Assembly: GCF_003369915.1 (NCBI RefSeq)
Contig: NC_046675.1
Span: forward strand, 3,906,001 to 3,970,000
Length of the DNA: 64,000 bases
Source of the DNA: Drosophila miranda
Lineage: Eukaryota > Arthropoda > Insecta > Diptera > Drosophilidae
Reading direction: 5' to 3'
The notes beneath the pieces are model-generated. The model was not told where the DNA came from. It did not search any database and worked only from the letters and a program-made list of their open reading frames with translations. Made by a program: the position numbers and the translations under genes. How positions within the stretch are numbered: position 1 is the first letter of the stretch; the number at the start of each line of letters is the position of its first letter. Below are positions 1-13,500 of the stretch, in pieces.

Positions 1-1599
1 TGAGCGACACCTGACCCTCGCCCGTCAGCTGGGCGACCGCCTCTCCGAGGGAAGAGCCCTCTACAATCTCGGCAACGTCTACCACGCCAAGGGCAAGCAC
101 ATGGGACAGCGGAATCCTGGAAAGTTCGGCGAGGATGTGAAGGAGGCCCTGGCCAAGGCCGTGGAGTTCTACCAGGAGAACCTCAAGCTAATGCGCGATC
201 TGGGAGATCGCGGTGCCCAGGGCAGGGCGTGCGGGAATTTGGGGAACACGTACTACCTCCTCGGCGACTTTCAAGCGGCCATCGAGCATCACCAGGAGCG
301 GCTGCGCATCGCCAGAGAGTTTGGCGATCGGGCGGCCGAGCGCAGGGCCAACAGCAACCTGGGCAACTCTCACATCTTCCTGGGGCAATTCGAGGACGCC
401 GCCGAGCACTATCGTCGCACCCTGGCCCTGGCCGTAGAGCTGGGCGAACGCGAGGTGGAGGCCCAGTCATGCTACAGTCTCGGGAACACCTACACCCTGC
501 TCCACGAATTCAACACAGCCGTGGAGTTCCACAATCGACATTTGGCCATTGCCCAAGAGCTGGGCGATCGCATTGGCGAGGCCCGCGCCTGCTGGTCCCT
601 GGGCAATGCCCACTCTGCCATGGGCAACAATGAGCGATCGCTGCAGTATGCCGAATCGCATCTACAGTTGGCCAAAGAGCTGCACGACCCCGTGGGCGAG
701 AGCACGGCTCGTGTAAACATCTCAGATTTGCGCAAGCTTCTGGGCCTCCCAGAAACCGAGCGAAGTCCCACAGAGGATGAGCGTTCGAGTGCCTCGGATC
801 ACTCACATCAGTCGGACGGATCAGAGAACTCGCAGGGGCGAATGGTGAGTGGGAAAAAAAGGTGATAAGCTTTCCTTAAACACGATTTGACCTTCCTCTT
901 CAGATACGCGTGCGTCGCCAGAGCATGGAGCAATTGGATCTGATTAAAATCACGCCGGATGGCAAGCGCTTGCACGAGGAGAAGCAGAGGGCGGCGTCTG
1001 CTGCCAACAAGAATACAAAGGCCAAAGACGATGACTTCTTCGAGATGTTATCGCGATCACAGTCGAAGCGCATGGACGACCAGCGCTGCTCAATCAAGAT
1101 CAATCCAAATGGTCCGCCGGTGGCTGGAGCTGCCACAGGAGGAGCCACGCGAAAGCCGCTGGTGCAGCAGAACTCTCTGTTTGTGGACCCCACGAATCTG
1201 CCTGGCCTGAAGTCGCCATCATCGGGCAATGCAAGTGCCATGGCCCATCCGCCGCTGACCAGGAGCGCCACCACCGCGGCGCAGCCGGATGAGGCTTTCC
1301 TCGACATGCTGATGCGTTGCCAGGGCTCAAGGCTGGAGGAGCAGCGCTCGGAATTGCCACGTCCAAATGTGACAATGGATGCAGAGGCACCACAGCCGCA
1401 GGCCCCCGAGGCCGGTGGACAGGCCGGACGTGGGGCCACGGTGCCCGATGAGGACTTCTTCTCGCTGATCATGAAGGTGCAGAGCGGACGCATGGAGGAT
1501 CAGCGGGCATCGATACCGTTCGGCGGTTTCCGGAATGCGAACAACAACCAAAACAACAATCGGAACAACAATGGAGCAGCCGGCGGAGCTGCCAAGTAG
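1..1599 (+). CDS. pins: pins (partner of inscuteable / LGN family), 3' part, two exons
   Basis: Cortical adaptor for spindle orientation and asymmetric division. In the LGN/AGS3 family the TPRs bind Inscuteable or Mud/NuMA and the GoLoco motifs bind GDP-bound G-alpha-i. Exons are <2-844 and 904-1599; the first codon seen starts at base 2 and the 5' part lies outside the window. The junction is ATG|GTGAGT to TTCAG|ATACGC, phase 0, with a 59-bp intron. About 512 residues are visible. The first exon carries repeated TPR units each containing an LGN or SLGN helix signature (for example near nt 230, 350, 480 and 600). The second exon has three GoLoco motifs at nt 1027-1095, 1288-1359 and 1447-1518, ending in MDDQR, LEEQR and MEDQR with the conserved Arg. 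The C-terminus is Asn/Gly rich. The stop is TAG at 1597. TPRs followed by three GoLocos fits fly pins rather than a generic TPR protein. Confidence 0.95.
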
Positions 1600-3267
1600 G
1601 CATCCCAGGCGAAGTAAATGAAGTGGAGATGATGTCCAGAAAAGTCCAAAATCCAAAAACTCAATCCTTTCAGTCCATCCCTGGCAGCAGCAGCTCCTTC
1701 TGATTCCGGATTTCTGATTCCTGATTCATTTGTTATACCTACATTTTAGGGCCAAATTTCTGCGTCATTATTGTGAGGCAACGGGCCGCTAACCCTTTTG
1801 TTCTTTTATAAGATTTATACACAAAAAAAAAAAAACCATTTATTTATGAAGAATAGCAACTAACAAAAGTAACCAAATATTAGAGTGAAAAATCGAGAGA
1901 AAACTTCCGGGCAATGCCCCACCCATCCATCAATCATTCTACAACTCATTCATCCCAAAGTTTAGCGATGATATTGCACACAATACGTTACAATACAATA
2001 CACGAGTTTTACGATATTAAAAATGTTTGAATTGCATGCAAAACAAAGAAAAAAACACTATATAGCTTAAGCCGCGCAACAGTAAAAAGTATTCCCGATT
2101 TGCTCAATATTGTTGATGGAGCCCGAAGTCTTCTTGGGTAGAACATTACACTTTCTAACATTCACAGCCTAACTCTTAAGTTTTACTCTTAATCGAAACG
2201 ATCTACACATATAAGCAATGCATTTTTCTAAAAGAGAAAACCACAAGCTAATCAAAAGAACTTTCCAATTGTAACCCCATGAGTATTGCATTTTTCTATC
2301 CGAGAGGAGAGCTCTTACAATTTTTTTAGAATATTAACTAACAAAGAGAGAGAATAAGAGCTGTTCAGGTTTCTCTTTATGGCCTGGCGCTTGTGGTTTA
2401 GCATAAAGCTACGATATTGATATATAATATACACATACTACACACATATACGACATACATATGAAGAACAGATTAAATATACCTATAGTTACTCACACAC
2501 ACAATTATACAAATGCGAAATGCAAAACAAAACTGAGTTCGAATTGCACGAGAAATGAAGCCAAAATTGAATTGAATATGGATTAAAGTTGTACGAAAGA
2601 TAGACGTACGTTTCATGAAGCTAATCACCGTAATGATAACGATCATCGATCATTATACGATTATACAAATACGAGTACGCGGAATGTGTATTATTAAACA
2701 TTAAAAATCAAAACTTGTTTGCTGACAAATAGAAAGGTTTCCTTTTTGAAGGGTCTATGGGTTTATTAAACTAAGAGTTTCCAAATTTTTAGAAAGTATT
2801 CGGTATAATCGATGTATTGCCTAAGGCTTTATGGAGCTCTGAGTCAACTAGGATTAATTATTTCTACACAGAATGAGATACATTCGTGTTGTACATATAT
2901 GTCTCTAATTCACTCATTTTTATCTCACTTAGATACACAGTTCCTTCATTGTTTTGAAGATAGAAGAATTCAATTACAAGCTATAATTTTTCTTAATAAT
3001 TTCCTTCATAAATTCCTTTTTTTCAAGAATTTATGAACTAGTCCTTTAACTAACTTCAAAATTACTAAGATGTTGCTTCCTTCACGTTTTCCTCAGTCTG
3101 TTTTATGGGTTTTAATAAGTATCCCTCTTTAAATTAACTTTGTCAAGGAAGCATAGCCTCAGGAATATTCCATTGAAATGTGAAAGAGTAGATAATTACT
3201 AGTAGAAATGTATCTGTATTATCTTATCCATCAAAAGTGAATACAAAAATATGTTCGATTTTAAAGC
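1600..3267. other. pins 3' UTR and intergenic gap
   Basis: A/T-rich, with no credible coding frame on either strand. The pins 3' UTR probably fills about 1600-2720, where paired ATTAAA hexamers occur. From there to 3267 I see only simple A/T-rich DNA between two genes whose 3' ends face each other. Confidence 0.5.
2693..2705 (+). terminator. candidate pins poly(A) signals (two ATTAAA)
   Basis: ATTAAA at 2693-2698 and again at 2700-2705, about 1.1 kb after the pins stop. It is the most common variant hexamer. No cleavage site can be proven from sequence alone. Confidence 0.35.
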
Positions 3268-3273
3268 TTTATT
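3268..3273 (-). terminator. candidate poly(A) signal of the thyroglobulin/WAP gene
   Basis: TTTATT on the plus strand is AATAAA on the minus strand, 218 nt beyond the TAG at 3491-3493. This implies a short 3' UTR. Confidence 0.5.
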
Positions 3274-3490
3274 CATAAATTAATCGTCTTAGGGTTCTAG
3301 AACATATTCGATAAGTTAGCGATAGTGGGGGCTACCCGTTTGGCTTAGTCGCGGGGCAGAATGAAAGAAAATCTAACCCGCCCTAAAGGTAAATCCTAAG
3401 CTCTGATCTCTGTTACTTTTATGTACAAATTGATTTAGATATATATCTAGATGTAGATGTATCTTAACAACCAACAAGAGCCTAACAGCC

Positions 3491-6400
3491 CTACGCCTTG
3501 GCCCCCTTAATACTCTCCATGCCATGGGGTTCCATCCCACTGGCCGCCAGCACAAATATGGGGGCCGAGTAGTCCACAGCCTTGTCGCCGTGCGGATAGG
3601 AGGAGTGCATCGCTTTGCTGCTCCTGCCACGTTTCAGCATCACATAGACGACGAACACGCTGACCAGGAAGGCCGAGCTGGTGGCCATGATGAACAGCAC
3701 CAGCTGGATGGACTCGTCTTGGGCGGTGGCTGCCTGGGCCACGGCCGGAGCAGCACTGCGGTGCACAAAGTGCGAACGCGTCAGATCCGGCCGGAAGTGG
3801 CCGCCAGCCAAATGGAACTCGCCCGCCGTGATGGCCGATTCGATGGCAAAGGCCAGATCCACCTTGGACTCGTTGTGCAGCTCGAAGCGGACGATCGCAG
3901 AGCCATCAAAGTTCTCCTGGACGCGGAGATTCTCCACGGCTTCGCCCAGCAGCTGCTGCAGTTCCATGCGAATGGTGTCGTAGGCATTCCTCACACTCCG
4001 CCCGCTGCTGTTGGTCATGTGCAGCTCGATGGACACCGCCTCGATGGGCACATGGGTGCACCGTCGATCGCCGACCCCAAAGACATGGGTGGCCTGCAGC
4101 TGATTGCCGGCCGCATCGACGCACCAGCAGCTGCGTCCGTTGCACTGCAGCGGCCGGAAGGCGCCCGCCTCGTCACAGCTCACGGGAAAGGTGGCCGTGT
4201 TGGCCAGACCCCGGCAGCGGGTGGTCTTCAGCTGCATGGGCTTCAGGGCGGGCTGCTCCACGGACAGCTGCGAGTCGAGCAGGGAATTGGCCAACTCCAG
4301 GACCCGTTCGGTCACACTGGACTCGGCAGCACTGGCCGTCGAGGCTGGCAGTATCTTGGCTTCCAGCTCCTCAAAGTCGAGATCCTCGCTGGCCACATCA
4401 TTGAGTTGGGTCAGTTGTCCAATCAGCTGCTCCATGAGCGGATCACCCATGTCAAAGTTCTTGCGATTGCGTGCCTGGCGGCTATTGCAGATGGGTTCGA
4501 TCTCTCGGGTGAGAGTGCCCTTCAGTGGGGCTCCCTTCTTGTCCGCGCACCAGCAAACGCCATACGGGCTGGCAGCAGTCTCCTCCTCCACCACGGTTTT
4601 GCTGCTGCTGGCAAAGGCGCGACTCACGATCTCCGTTTGGGGCGGTCTAATGGCTGATGGCTGCGGCTGTTTGCCCAAACATTGGACGGGGCTCCAGTGG
4701 CCTGTGATGGGATCACAACGGGGCTGGAACCACACCGAAGAGTGTCCAGTGCGCTGGGCAGCCAGGCTGTTCTTCAGCTTTAGGCGTTCGCATTGGGTAA
4801 GAACTGAAACAGAGAGAATACCATTGGAATTATTCCGGGAATATTTGCAGAGAAAGGATTCCCTTACCAGGACAAACCGAATTGCAGGCGAGTTCATTGT
4901 GGAATAGATTCTTTGTCTGACAGGCTGGAGCTTCTGCATCGATAGTCACGGCCACACATTTGTTGACCTTCGGACTGAATCGATAGCGTGTGCTGTTCCT
5001 CGTCGACGTGCTCCTGGAGAGGCACACACTGTCCATCGATTCAAAGCAGACGTCGCGCGTCTTGGAGCAGCAGACACCGCGATTGCTCACGGGATTCAAC
5101 TGACACGAGTGGGTGGTGGGACAGGCCTCGTGCTCGTTGTGGGGCCCGCAGCTCACATCCAGGTCGCCCTGCTGCAGCGGAGACCCCTCCGGGCAGACGG
5201 AGGCACGGCGCGGCACACAGATGGGCATCTTGGGGCAGGGACTGTCCACGCACTCGACGCTGATCAGCTGGCACTCCTCGTCGCTGGCGCAGCTCACCTC
5301 GTCGCAGAAGCTGCGGCACTGGCAGGTGGCACAGCCCTGGGCATCCACCTGGTAGCCGCTCTCGCAGGAGAGGCTGCATTTGGGACTCAGTGGGGCACAG
5401 GCGAAGCTGGAGTTCACCTGGCAGGCCGGTGTCGCGGGAGATTTCACTCTGGTGCCGGGCATAGCCCCTCCCTGTTCATCCACGCACCAGCAGTGGCCGT
5501 CGGGGGAGCACTGGACCTGCTCCCACTTGCCGCTCTTCAGATCGCACTGTGCCACGGACATCTGGCGGGCGGGTATCCCTAGCTCTGAGCTCTGATGCAG
5601 CTGGATCCCCTGCAGGTGCTGGCAGGCGGTCTTTAGTTGCGGCTCCACGCACTGCGTGCCACAGCCGTTGGAGCAGCAGCGTCGCGATCCCTCGCAGTGG
5701 GCATCGGTGCGGCATTCATAGGCACACGTATTGGCATCCAGATTATCGGGTCCCGGTGGCACCAGGTACGGGCATTGACCGGGCTTCCTGGGCAGACAGG
5801 CAGGCACCGGGGGACAGTACTCGCCCTCGCAGCTTACGTCCACGATGCGGCACTCCTTGCCCTGGCCACAGCTGACATTCTCGCACGGATCACGGCACTG
5901 GCAGGCCGGACAGCGGGTGTCCTGATCCAAAGCGAACCCGTACTCGCAGCCCATGCGGCAGGTGAGATCCAGGCAGTCCAGTTCCTCGCGCAGCTGCTGG
6001 CAGGTGTCGTCGCTGACATTGAATCCCCTCGAGCGCGGTATCTCCGTGCCAAAGCTGTCTACGCACCAGCACTGCTCCACCTCCATTTCGACGAGATCAT
6101 CCTCGGACTCTATTGGTCGCTTGGCGGCCGAAGCCACCTTCTTGAACTCCGTTTCGAACAGCTGTCCGAGTCCCTGCTGCCGGTCGGCCCCCACATCGAT
6201 GACCTTGGCACTGCGGCCCATCACGGGAGCCGCCACCTGCACTTTGAGGGCACTATCATCCACGCGGTACAGCTTCAGTACGGCCTCTGCATCGCGACGA
6301 GTCCGCTTGGGGGCGGTGGCCAGGAGCATTCTCATGCGGCGGATGGTGTTCTCCTCGAGGATCTTGCGCTGCTCGGCTCTGGTCACACGGATCGTTCGCA

Positions 6401-9400
6401 GCTGGCACTGGCGTCCCCTGTAGTCGCCATCGTCGTTGCAGCGGGGCGATGGAACAGCCAGCTGCATGCCCTCCTCGGTGCCCTCCATGCGCTCCGAGAA
6501 GTCCCTCAGATATTCGCACACTTCAAAGAAGAAAACCAATATCAGATATATCTTCTTTAGAGGATAAGGAGGGATATACTTACTGCTTTGTTGACGAGCT
6601 CCTGCTGCATCTTCTGGGGCTGTGGTCTGTTCCGGCAGCGGACAGCAGACGCTCTCCGTCTCTCGATGGAGCTTCGTGCACTTGTACTCCGCCGGACACA
6701 TGATGCGGTTGCTCATGGCACGACCCTGCTTCGTCAGCGCCTCGGGCTCTGGCTCAAAGAAGGCCGTGGGCTGGAAGCTGCGTCCCTGGCGCTGCTCCTC
6801 TTCGAAGCAGTACATCACCTCGCCCGTGGCCGTATCGGACAGGGGCGTGCCCACATCACAGGGATTGGAGTAGGCCAGATCGGGCTTGCACACAGGCCAG
6901 GAGGCGCACAGAGAGGACCCGGACTCGCAGAGCGGATCAGTGGCCACCTCGCAGTGGGAGCCCATGGAGCACTTGAAGCCCTCGCAGGGCTCTGAGCATT
7001 CGCACGTGGGACACCCGTTGTGATCGTTCTACGGGGAAGAGAAGAGGGAGAGTTGGTGTCAGGAATGGGTTTGGGGAAATGCATCCATTGCTCACCTTGA
7101 ATCCGTATTCGCAGACAGCCGCACAGATGTTGGTGTCGCACTGCTCCATCTGGAAGCTCCTCGCGTAAGATCTACTGATCATATTCTCCCAGCCATCGCA
7201 ATTCACATTCATGGCCGCTCCCATGGTCTCCTTGATCTTGTGACCCGTGCGTGGATCCACGCACCAGCAGACAAGGCCGTTTCTCGAGCACTGCCTCGGA
7301 GAGAACTGTCCGCCGGGGCCATTACAATCGGGCACATAGCCACGGCCCTCGCGCTCGTTGATCGAGAGGATGTCGGCAAGGGCCTTGGCCTGGTGGCAGC
7401 CTGTCACATTTCCGGGCTGCTGGCAATTGAATTGGCATCCCTTCGTGAAGCAGCACTTCTCCAGGTTGCGGCACTCCAGATCGTGGCTGCACGGCGATCC
7501 ACACATGTAGCCTGTCCTTGCCGTGTACTTAGTTTGGTCCGGAGCCGGACAGAGGCCGGGTTTCTGGAAGGTCAAGGCACTCGGACAGCACACGCCGTAG
7601 TCGTTGCCCGACTCGACCATGCACTGGTAGAGCGGTGGACACTGGGGCTTGCCCGAATCCACTCCACAGAGGAAGGGCCTCACACTGTCATCGATGGAGA
7701 GCGGGAGTCCGGCGGGACAGTAGTTGGCCAAAGAGCGAGCCTTCTTGCACGTGGGAAGCGGCGGACACGGCTCGGATTTGCATTGGACTTCCTGCAGCTG
7801 ACACGTTTGTCCGTTGGGGCACTCCAGGCCATCACATGGGTCCCGACAGCGGCACACAGAGCAGCCAGTCTCCAGATCCCTGGCGAATCCGGACGGACAG
7901 AACATGCGGCACGCGGAGGCCGTGCAATTCTCCGGCTCGGCACAGCGAACACCCGCTCTCGTATCATTCCGACTGCCGGGCAACTCCACGCCGTACTCAT
8001 CGATGCACCAGCAATCCTCTCCAGCCCGCTCATTGCTGCACTGAATCGTATCAAAGTCTCCGTTCTTCTGGCAGCGCGGTATCCGTACGGATGATGCCCC
8101 CACCGGCTGCAGGGCCTTGGCGCGTCGCGTCTCCGATCTCCTCAGATGCTGGCAGGCCGTAAGATTCGCTGTGAAAAACGAAGAAGAAAGGGAGAAGGGT
8201 TTTTTGACATACTTTCGTGTTATTCAACTGCCGAATCCCAAGCCACGGAGTCACGACAATTTCACTTTTTATTTCTTTGCGTGACGCGTGCGCGAAACCA
8301 CTCGAAAAAAATATAATAAAAAAAAAACAAAACCTCAAAGAAACCATAAAAAAACTGCAAAATTGAAATTAATTATACAAAATGAAATTGAACGACGGCG
8401 GCATTGCTCGAATTGTTGCTATTTTTGATACCCTTTAAGAGGGTATCATCTGTTCTTAGAAGATGTTTGGAAAGCACAAACAAAACAAGCCTTCTTTCCG
8501 AAAGATAATGGAATCTAAAAAGAATTTAAGACATCAGAATATCCATTATTATTCGATCGGTAAAAAAAACCAAAGTCTATGGAAAACGTCTCTGATATTC
8601 CACACAGAATTCAGTGTAGGCTCATAGCGGAGTACACTGTCGATCAAACTCGTGTCAGATATCTGTAGGGTATTTAGGGTTTCAAACGCTTCTCAATACG
8701 AAGTTTGCCTTCCCTTTCTTGTTGCTGTTTTAATTGTTGCTTTTGTAGTTTCATTTTTGTGGCTCGTCTCAGGGCCAGTAGCGGCATAGCTTCGCGTTTA
8801 GTATGCGAGCAGCGAGGTGAAGAGAGCTACGAATAGAGAGGAGGAGGTCAGAGGAGGGCTCAGGTGAGCAGGGGGGAGGGTGAAGCTCTGTTGAGGACAG
8901 GTTGATCGCCTGTGTCCACGAGGCGTATAAGCAATTCGCTTCAAATGGCATTCGGATTGGGTTGTTTGGATGCTACGAGCATTCTGCACCATAAGAGGCA
9001 GGCAGCCTCAAGCCTCAGGCCCCATTGTCTCTCTGGTCTCTGCCCAGTGAGCGATTACGCAATTAAAGTGGGTATTATCCACCCCCATTACCCCCTCCTC
9101 CTCCATGCAACACTGCCTTTGGGGTTGCGACAGCGACAGACCCATTTATGTTGCGTCAATGGTTGCCTGGTCACTTCCTATGCACTTTCAATACAAAAAT
9201 ACATTTGAAGGCATCTTATGCAATTGTCGAATGCATTAAGGGGCATACTTCCTATATCTAAACCTGTAGCAATCTATACCCATAGGTATCTAAGAGTGCA
9301 TATGCCATAGGTCTTCTTAATCGCTCAACTTTTAGGAGATTTGTTTCCTCTTCCACGAATGTGTACTGAAATCATTTAAGAGGTATATCTCTGTGAGCAA

Positions 9401-10552
9401 TTTGAGGGTATTACATATGTTAAGTACAACGCAGATAGGGCTCTGCGGTAATTTCTGTTTAATCAGAGATTTCTTTTCATTTTCGAAGCGCACATCCGGC
9501 TTGCTTCGGATCTTCCATCTGCCGAAAGTCGCATCATTTTTTGTGGGTTTTGTTGTCTTTCTTTTTTTCTGGAAATTTCGCTAGAAATTGAATGAAAGTT
9601 TTATTTATTTGGCAGCACCTCTCGTACCCATGTCCGGCCATCAATTTGGAGTAAAAAAAAAAAAGTAAAATGAAAATGTTTTTCATGAATGAAAAGCAAC
9701 AAAACAAAAGCCAAAGGCAATTAAAGCTGGCGTTCGGCATTCGGTCTATGATGAAAATAATCAAAGCGACAAAAACAATGGTCTCCAAGAGAGCTCTAGA
9801 GCAAATGGACAGACGGACGGACGTACGTCTTTTATTCTCACCATTAAGCCAGAAATCAAGTTTGTCGCTTGAGTCTTTCGTTGGGGTTTCAGTTTGGCAG
9901 AAAAAAAAGCAAGAATCAAGGCAGACAGAAGCGTAACGAAAACGAAATCAAAGACAAAAAAACTGGCACTTATGTGGCAGTGCCCCCTGTACGTACTCGT
10001 AGCTCCACTTCATGCGGGTTGCGGTCTGGCGTCGGTGGTCTGTGGTCTGTGTGCCCTAGCCTGACCGACTGACACACTGTTTTGCAGCAGAACCCGAGTT
10101 TCTTTTCGCCTTTGTTTCCCTTTTGCTCTAGACCAGAGTCTTAACGGTTTTTGGCGTACCGAGTACGTGAGTGCTTTAGGCCTGGTCTCTAAGCACTTTT
10201 TAATGATGCCATGGCGTGCTATATTTAGCACCTACTTTAATGCCTGAGTTCTACACGAATTTCCCCACACTCCACCCGTGTGTGGGCTAATGATGCATCT
10301 GCAAGATTCGCAAAAACACACTGCAAAAAGAGTTCAATGACTGGGGACTGATGATTCTGGGCCGCCTCTCCTCCATCCGAAAAAGAAGAAGTCGTTGACT
10401 TCACCAAAAATTCCTCCTGGAGAGGGAGAAACAGAATACTCACCATTTGTCCGCTTGGCCGCTGCGGGTGTGACGGGCAGGAGGACCAAAAGCGTTGCAA
10501 GCAGCAGGCAGCAGGAGAAGAGTTTCAGCCAACGTTGATCATAGTGTGCCAT
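3491..10552 (-). CDS. CG5639: Thyroglobulin-1/antistasin/WAP/Kunitz-like single-pass membrane protein (CG5639-like), five coding exons
   Basis: Exons, minus strand: 10552-10444, 8168-7096, 7028-6584, 6520-4868, 4803-3491, totalling 4593 nt (1530 aa). All junctions are GT-AG and preserve frame. Exon 1 encodes a signal peptide (residues 1-32, Leu-rich core). Then come repeated thyroglobulin type-1 units with CWCVD or CWCID cores, antistasin-like Cys arrays, two WAP four-disulfide cores, lustrin-like Cys repeats and a degenerate Kunitz-like unit spanning the 4868/4803 junction. A SEA-like stretch precedes a transmembrane helix (about residues 1461-1483) and a 47-residue cytoplasmic tail. The modules are protease-inhibitor-like, so extracellular protease control or adhesion is inferred; no function is demonstrated. 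The symbol rests on remembered architecture and on its place between pins and dsd, not on a search. Non-coding 5' exons probably lie upstream. Confidence 0.85.
8169..10443 (-). other. intron 1 of the thyroglobulin/WAP gene
   Basis: 2275-bp intron bounded by AATG|GTGAGT (donor at 10443) and TTTTTCACAG (acceptor ending at 8169). It separates the signal-peptide exon from the first thyroglobulin domain. A degenerate repeat fragment occupies about 8426-8690. The rest is A/T-rich with no exon-like open frame flanked by splice sites. Confidence 0.7.
8426..8690. repeat. possible DINE-1/INE-1-like Helitron fragment, degenerate
   Basis: Contains a short hairpin of the type ATACCC...GGGTAT at 8430-8448, followed by text resembling the start of DINE-1 elements, and a CTGTAGGGTATTTAG-type segment near 8663. 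Assignment is by remembered consensus only. Confidence 0.35.
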
Positions 10553-13500
10553 ATTCAGGCATCCACAAAAAAAAAAGTTGCCAAAAAAATACAAGAGATT
10601 TCCTGTTTTCGGTTGTGCGTGTGTGTGTGGCAGCTGCAGGATGAAAAGAGACAGAGATACAGAGAAAGAGTCAGAGAGAGAGTAAGAGAGAGAGAGTGCA
10701 ATGCGTGAGTAATGTGGTGGCACGTCACGTTTGACGTCACACGATGCGAGGCCCCTGAGAAATCCACAAATTTCCATATACAATATACTCGTTTATCTGC
10801 TCGTTCCATAGACCATACAGCACTTTCACTATCAACCACTGGGCTGGGCTGGGCTGGGACTCGTGGTGTCTCGATTTTGTTTGTGGCGGCTTTCTGGCAT
10901 ACATTTGCATCTGCTTTTGGGGCGGGCGGGGCACAAAGAATTCAAAGCGTTTCCATTGCGTAACATTTTTGGGAAGAGTGGCGAGGCATTGACTGTGTGT
11001 TCGCTTCGGGTTCAGAGGGGGTCACGAACTTATGGAATCCGCTAACATATGGAGCGGTGGAGGGGGGGAAGGAAAGCTCCCTTACTGTATGCCGGGTGAT
11101 TAATCTGCGCAGACTTCGACGCTGACGCCGCGCCGCTGCGCTTTCACTTTGGCAACAGAAACAACGGCAATCGGCAAAAGGCAGCCCGAAACATCGCCAA
11201 CCAGTTAACATTTTTTCTGTTCAACATCATTTATTTTTATTTATTTAAAATTCACTTTTTGCGCATGAGTGTATGAGTCTAGGTGTGTGTGTGTGTGCGG
11301 GTTTTCCGGTCCATTGAAAATGTCTCAGATTTGGGATCGTTATCTTGCATCCATCTCCACTCAACAGCCTCACCTTTTCCACCTTTAATGACAATGGAGG
11401 ATAACTTTTCCCTCATTAGGCCTGCCACATTATATAATGCGTTGGTCAGCATTCAACAAAAAAAGAGGCCGCAAATGAGCCTCTAAAAGTGAGGAGCAGA
11501 AAGAGTTTGCCGCTTAAGTCTTTCGTTAATTTGTTATAACTTTCAAGAGGGTCCTATGACTTTTATCAGAGATTTTCACATTAAAAATATGATGCATTTC
11601 TTTTCCTTAAATGAGTTATATTTTCTTGATCAGCACCCAGAGTTTATAGCCAAAAAAGCTTTGTTTTTACCTCAAAAATAATCTTTAAACCATAATATTT
11701 TTGCAATCACAATTCCTTTACTTTTATTGGATCTTTATATCATTCTTTATTGTTTTCAGGATAAAAACTTGTAAATCTCTAAAGGTTTTGCAATATTTTC
11801 AGGCAACTTAATGGATTTATGCATTAGAGTATACTGAGCTTCAACTACGAAGAAAATCACTTTTCTCTTTCTTCGTTTTGGGTGAAAATTGTTGTCTGCT
11901 GTTCGTTCGATGAATCATGGGATAAATTACCATTGGCCGCCTTTGCAATTTGGCCAAAAACATGAAAACTTGGCAAACACCTGGCCAATCCGCAATCCAC
12001 AATCCACAATGAAATTTCAACACGGAACTGACGGGAAAAACCAAAAACTGGAGTTTATTTTTTCTATTTTTTTTTGGCTGGTTTGGCTGTTGAATGGGTT
12101 CGGTTCTCTGGCCAAACGAGGCCAGTGTTTGCCCGTGGAAACATACATATTTTCACTCTAGAGCCAACAGCAAAATGAAATGCAAAAGGAAAGCCCCGTT
12201 GCTGGCTTGAACTTGGGCCAAAACTTAGGCGCGCCTCGAACGCCAGTTAATTTCCAAAAGATTTCACCGCAAATGCAAAAACCTCTGGCTTAAGACCCGC
12301 TTAAGCAGGTACTAACGCGCTTATTGTTTGTCATTGAGGCAAGTGTGGCTAATGGCTAATGGCTGGTGGCGGGGAGTTCGAAGGTGGGTCTGGGCCCTTG
12401 ACGCGGAGTTGACCCTGCCTGACATGCTTGGCCAGGCCCACAGCAAGTAGAGTGTAAAGTTAAATGATTGGTGAAATAGGGTCAAATGTTGGCGAGAAGC
12501 AACGGATTGGGTGGCCACTCTGTGGCAATGAGAGCTTTAAGATTGGCTTATGGGTGCGGAGAGGAATGTTGTACGGGAGTTAAGCCCATAATCCGATCAA
12601 TTTTTCATTTGCATTGAGTACTTAAAAAATATTTCCTTTTGACTATGGAAACCGAGAGATTTCCGATTGCATTTCGGGTGTCAAGCCTCCTATAATCCGA
12701 TCAATCTTTTCCCCAAAGAACCCTCTTATGCTGCTCCACTTTGTAGTCGAGTACTCTTGTACTTTTGGCCATTTTCCCTTTGCAAAACTCTTTTCTTTTC
12801 TTCTTTATTTGTGGTTGGCTTTTCTGCTACAGTTATTTTCAGTTGCGAAATGTGTTTTTTTCGGGCTTACGGCTAGCGGTTTTTGGCCAGGTCTTGCGCA
12901 GTTAATGTCGTTACTTCTTTAAGAGCCCGTTTTAAACACTGAGAGCGTGTCGAACTCTTGAGTGTGGGCCTAAGGCGTACATTACTCAGAGTGTACTCGC
13001 AGTACATCGTCATAGTTGTAGTACTGGGGCCTGACATAATTTCGTAATGCGCAAAAATTCGATACGTAAATATGTAAATATGTAGACATGTATGTATATT
13101 TGTACAGCTTAACTCATTCATTCCAGTTTTCGAGTGTCAGTTTTGAGAATATGGCATCCGATGCGATGCGATCTCTGGCAAATGCCAAGAGTTCACCTTG
13201 AGTATGAAATTAGCGCCTTAGGTGAGTGTAAAAGTAAGGTGCGTAACAAAAGTGTACGATACACAGAAAATATTACTTTCCGAAGCATGTCAGCTTTGGA
13301 TATTTGTTCATAATATGGCCAGTACTTCTTCGGAAACACAATTGAAATTGAATTAAAGAGTTTTTGCAAGATTCAATTGTAGAATTGAGGTTGTTTTTAA
13401 ATCAAAAACTATGAATTTTACTGTAATTTGATATAAACTCCTTTTTCATCGTATATATATCGAATAGTTTTACATTTTTATCAACAATTGAGACAAACTA

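Noticed and set aside
3524..4657. 377-codon plus-strand frame, and a 307-codon one at 5637-6560
   Set aside because: Both are antisense shadows of the thyroglobulin/WAP gene exons, with no motifs and no splice structure.
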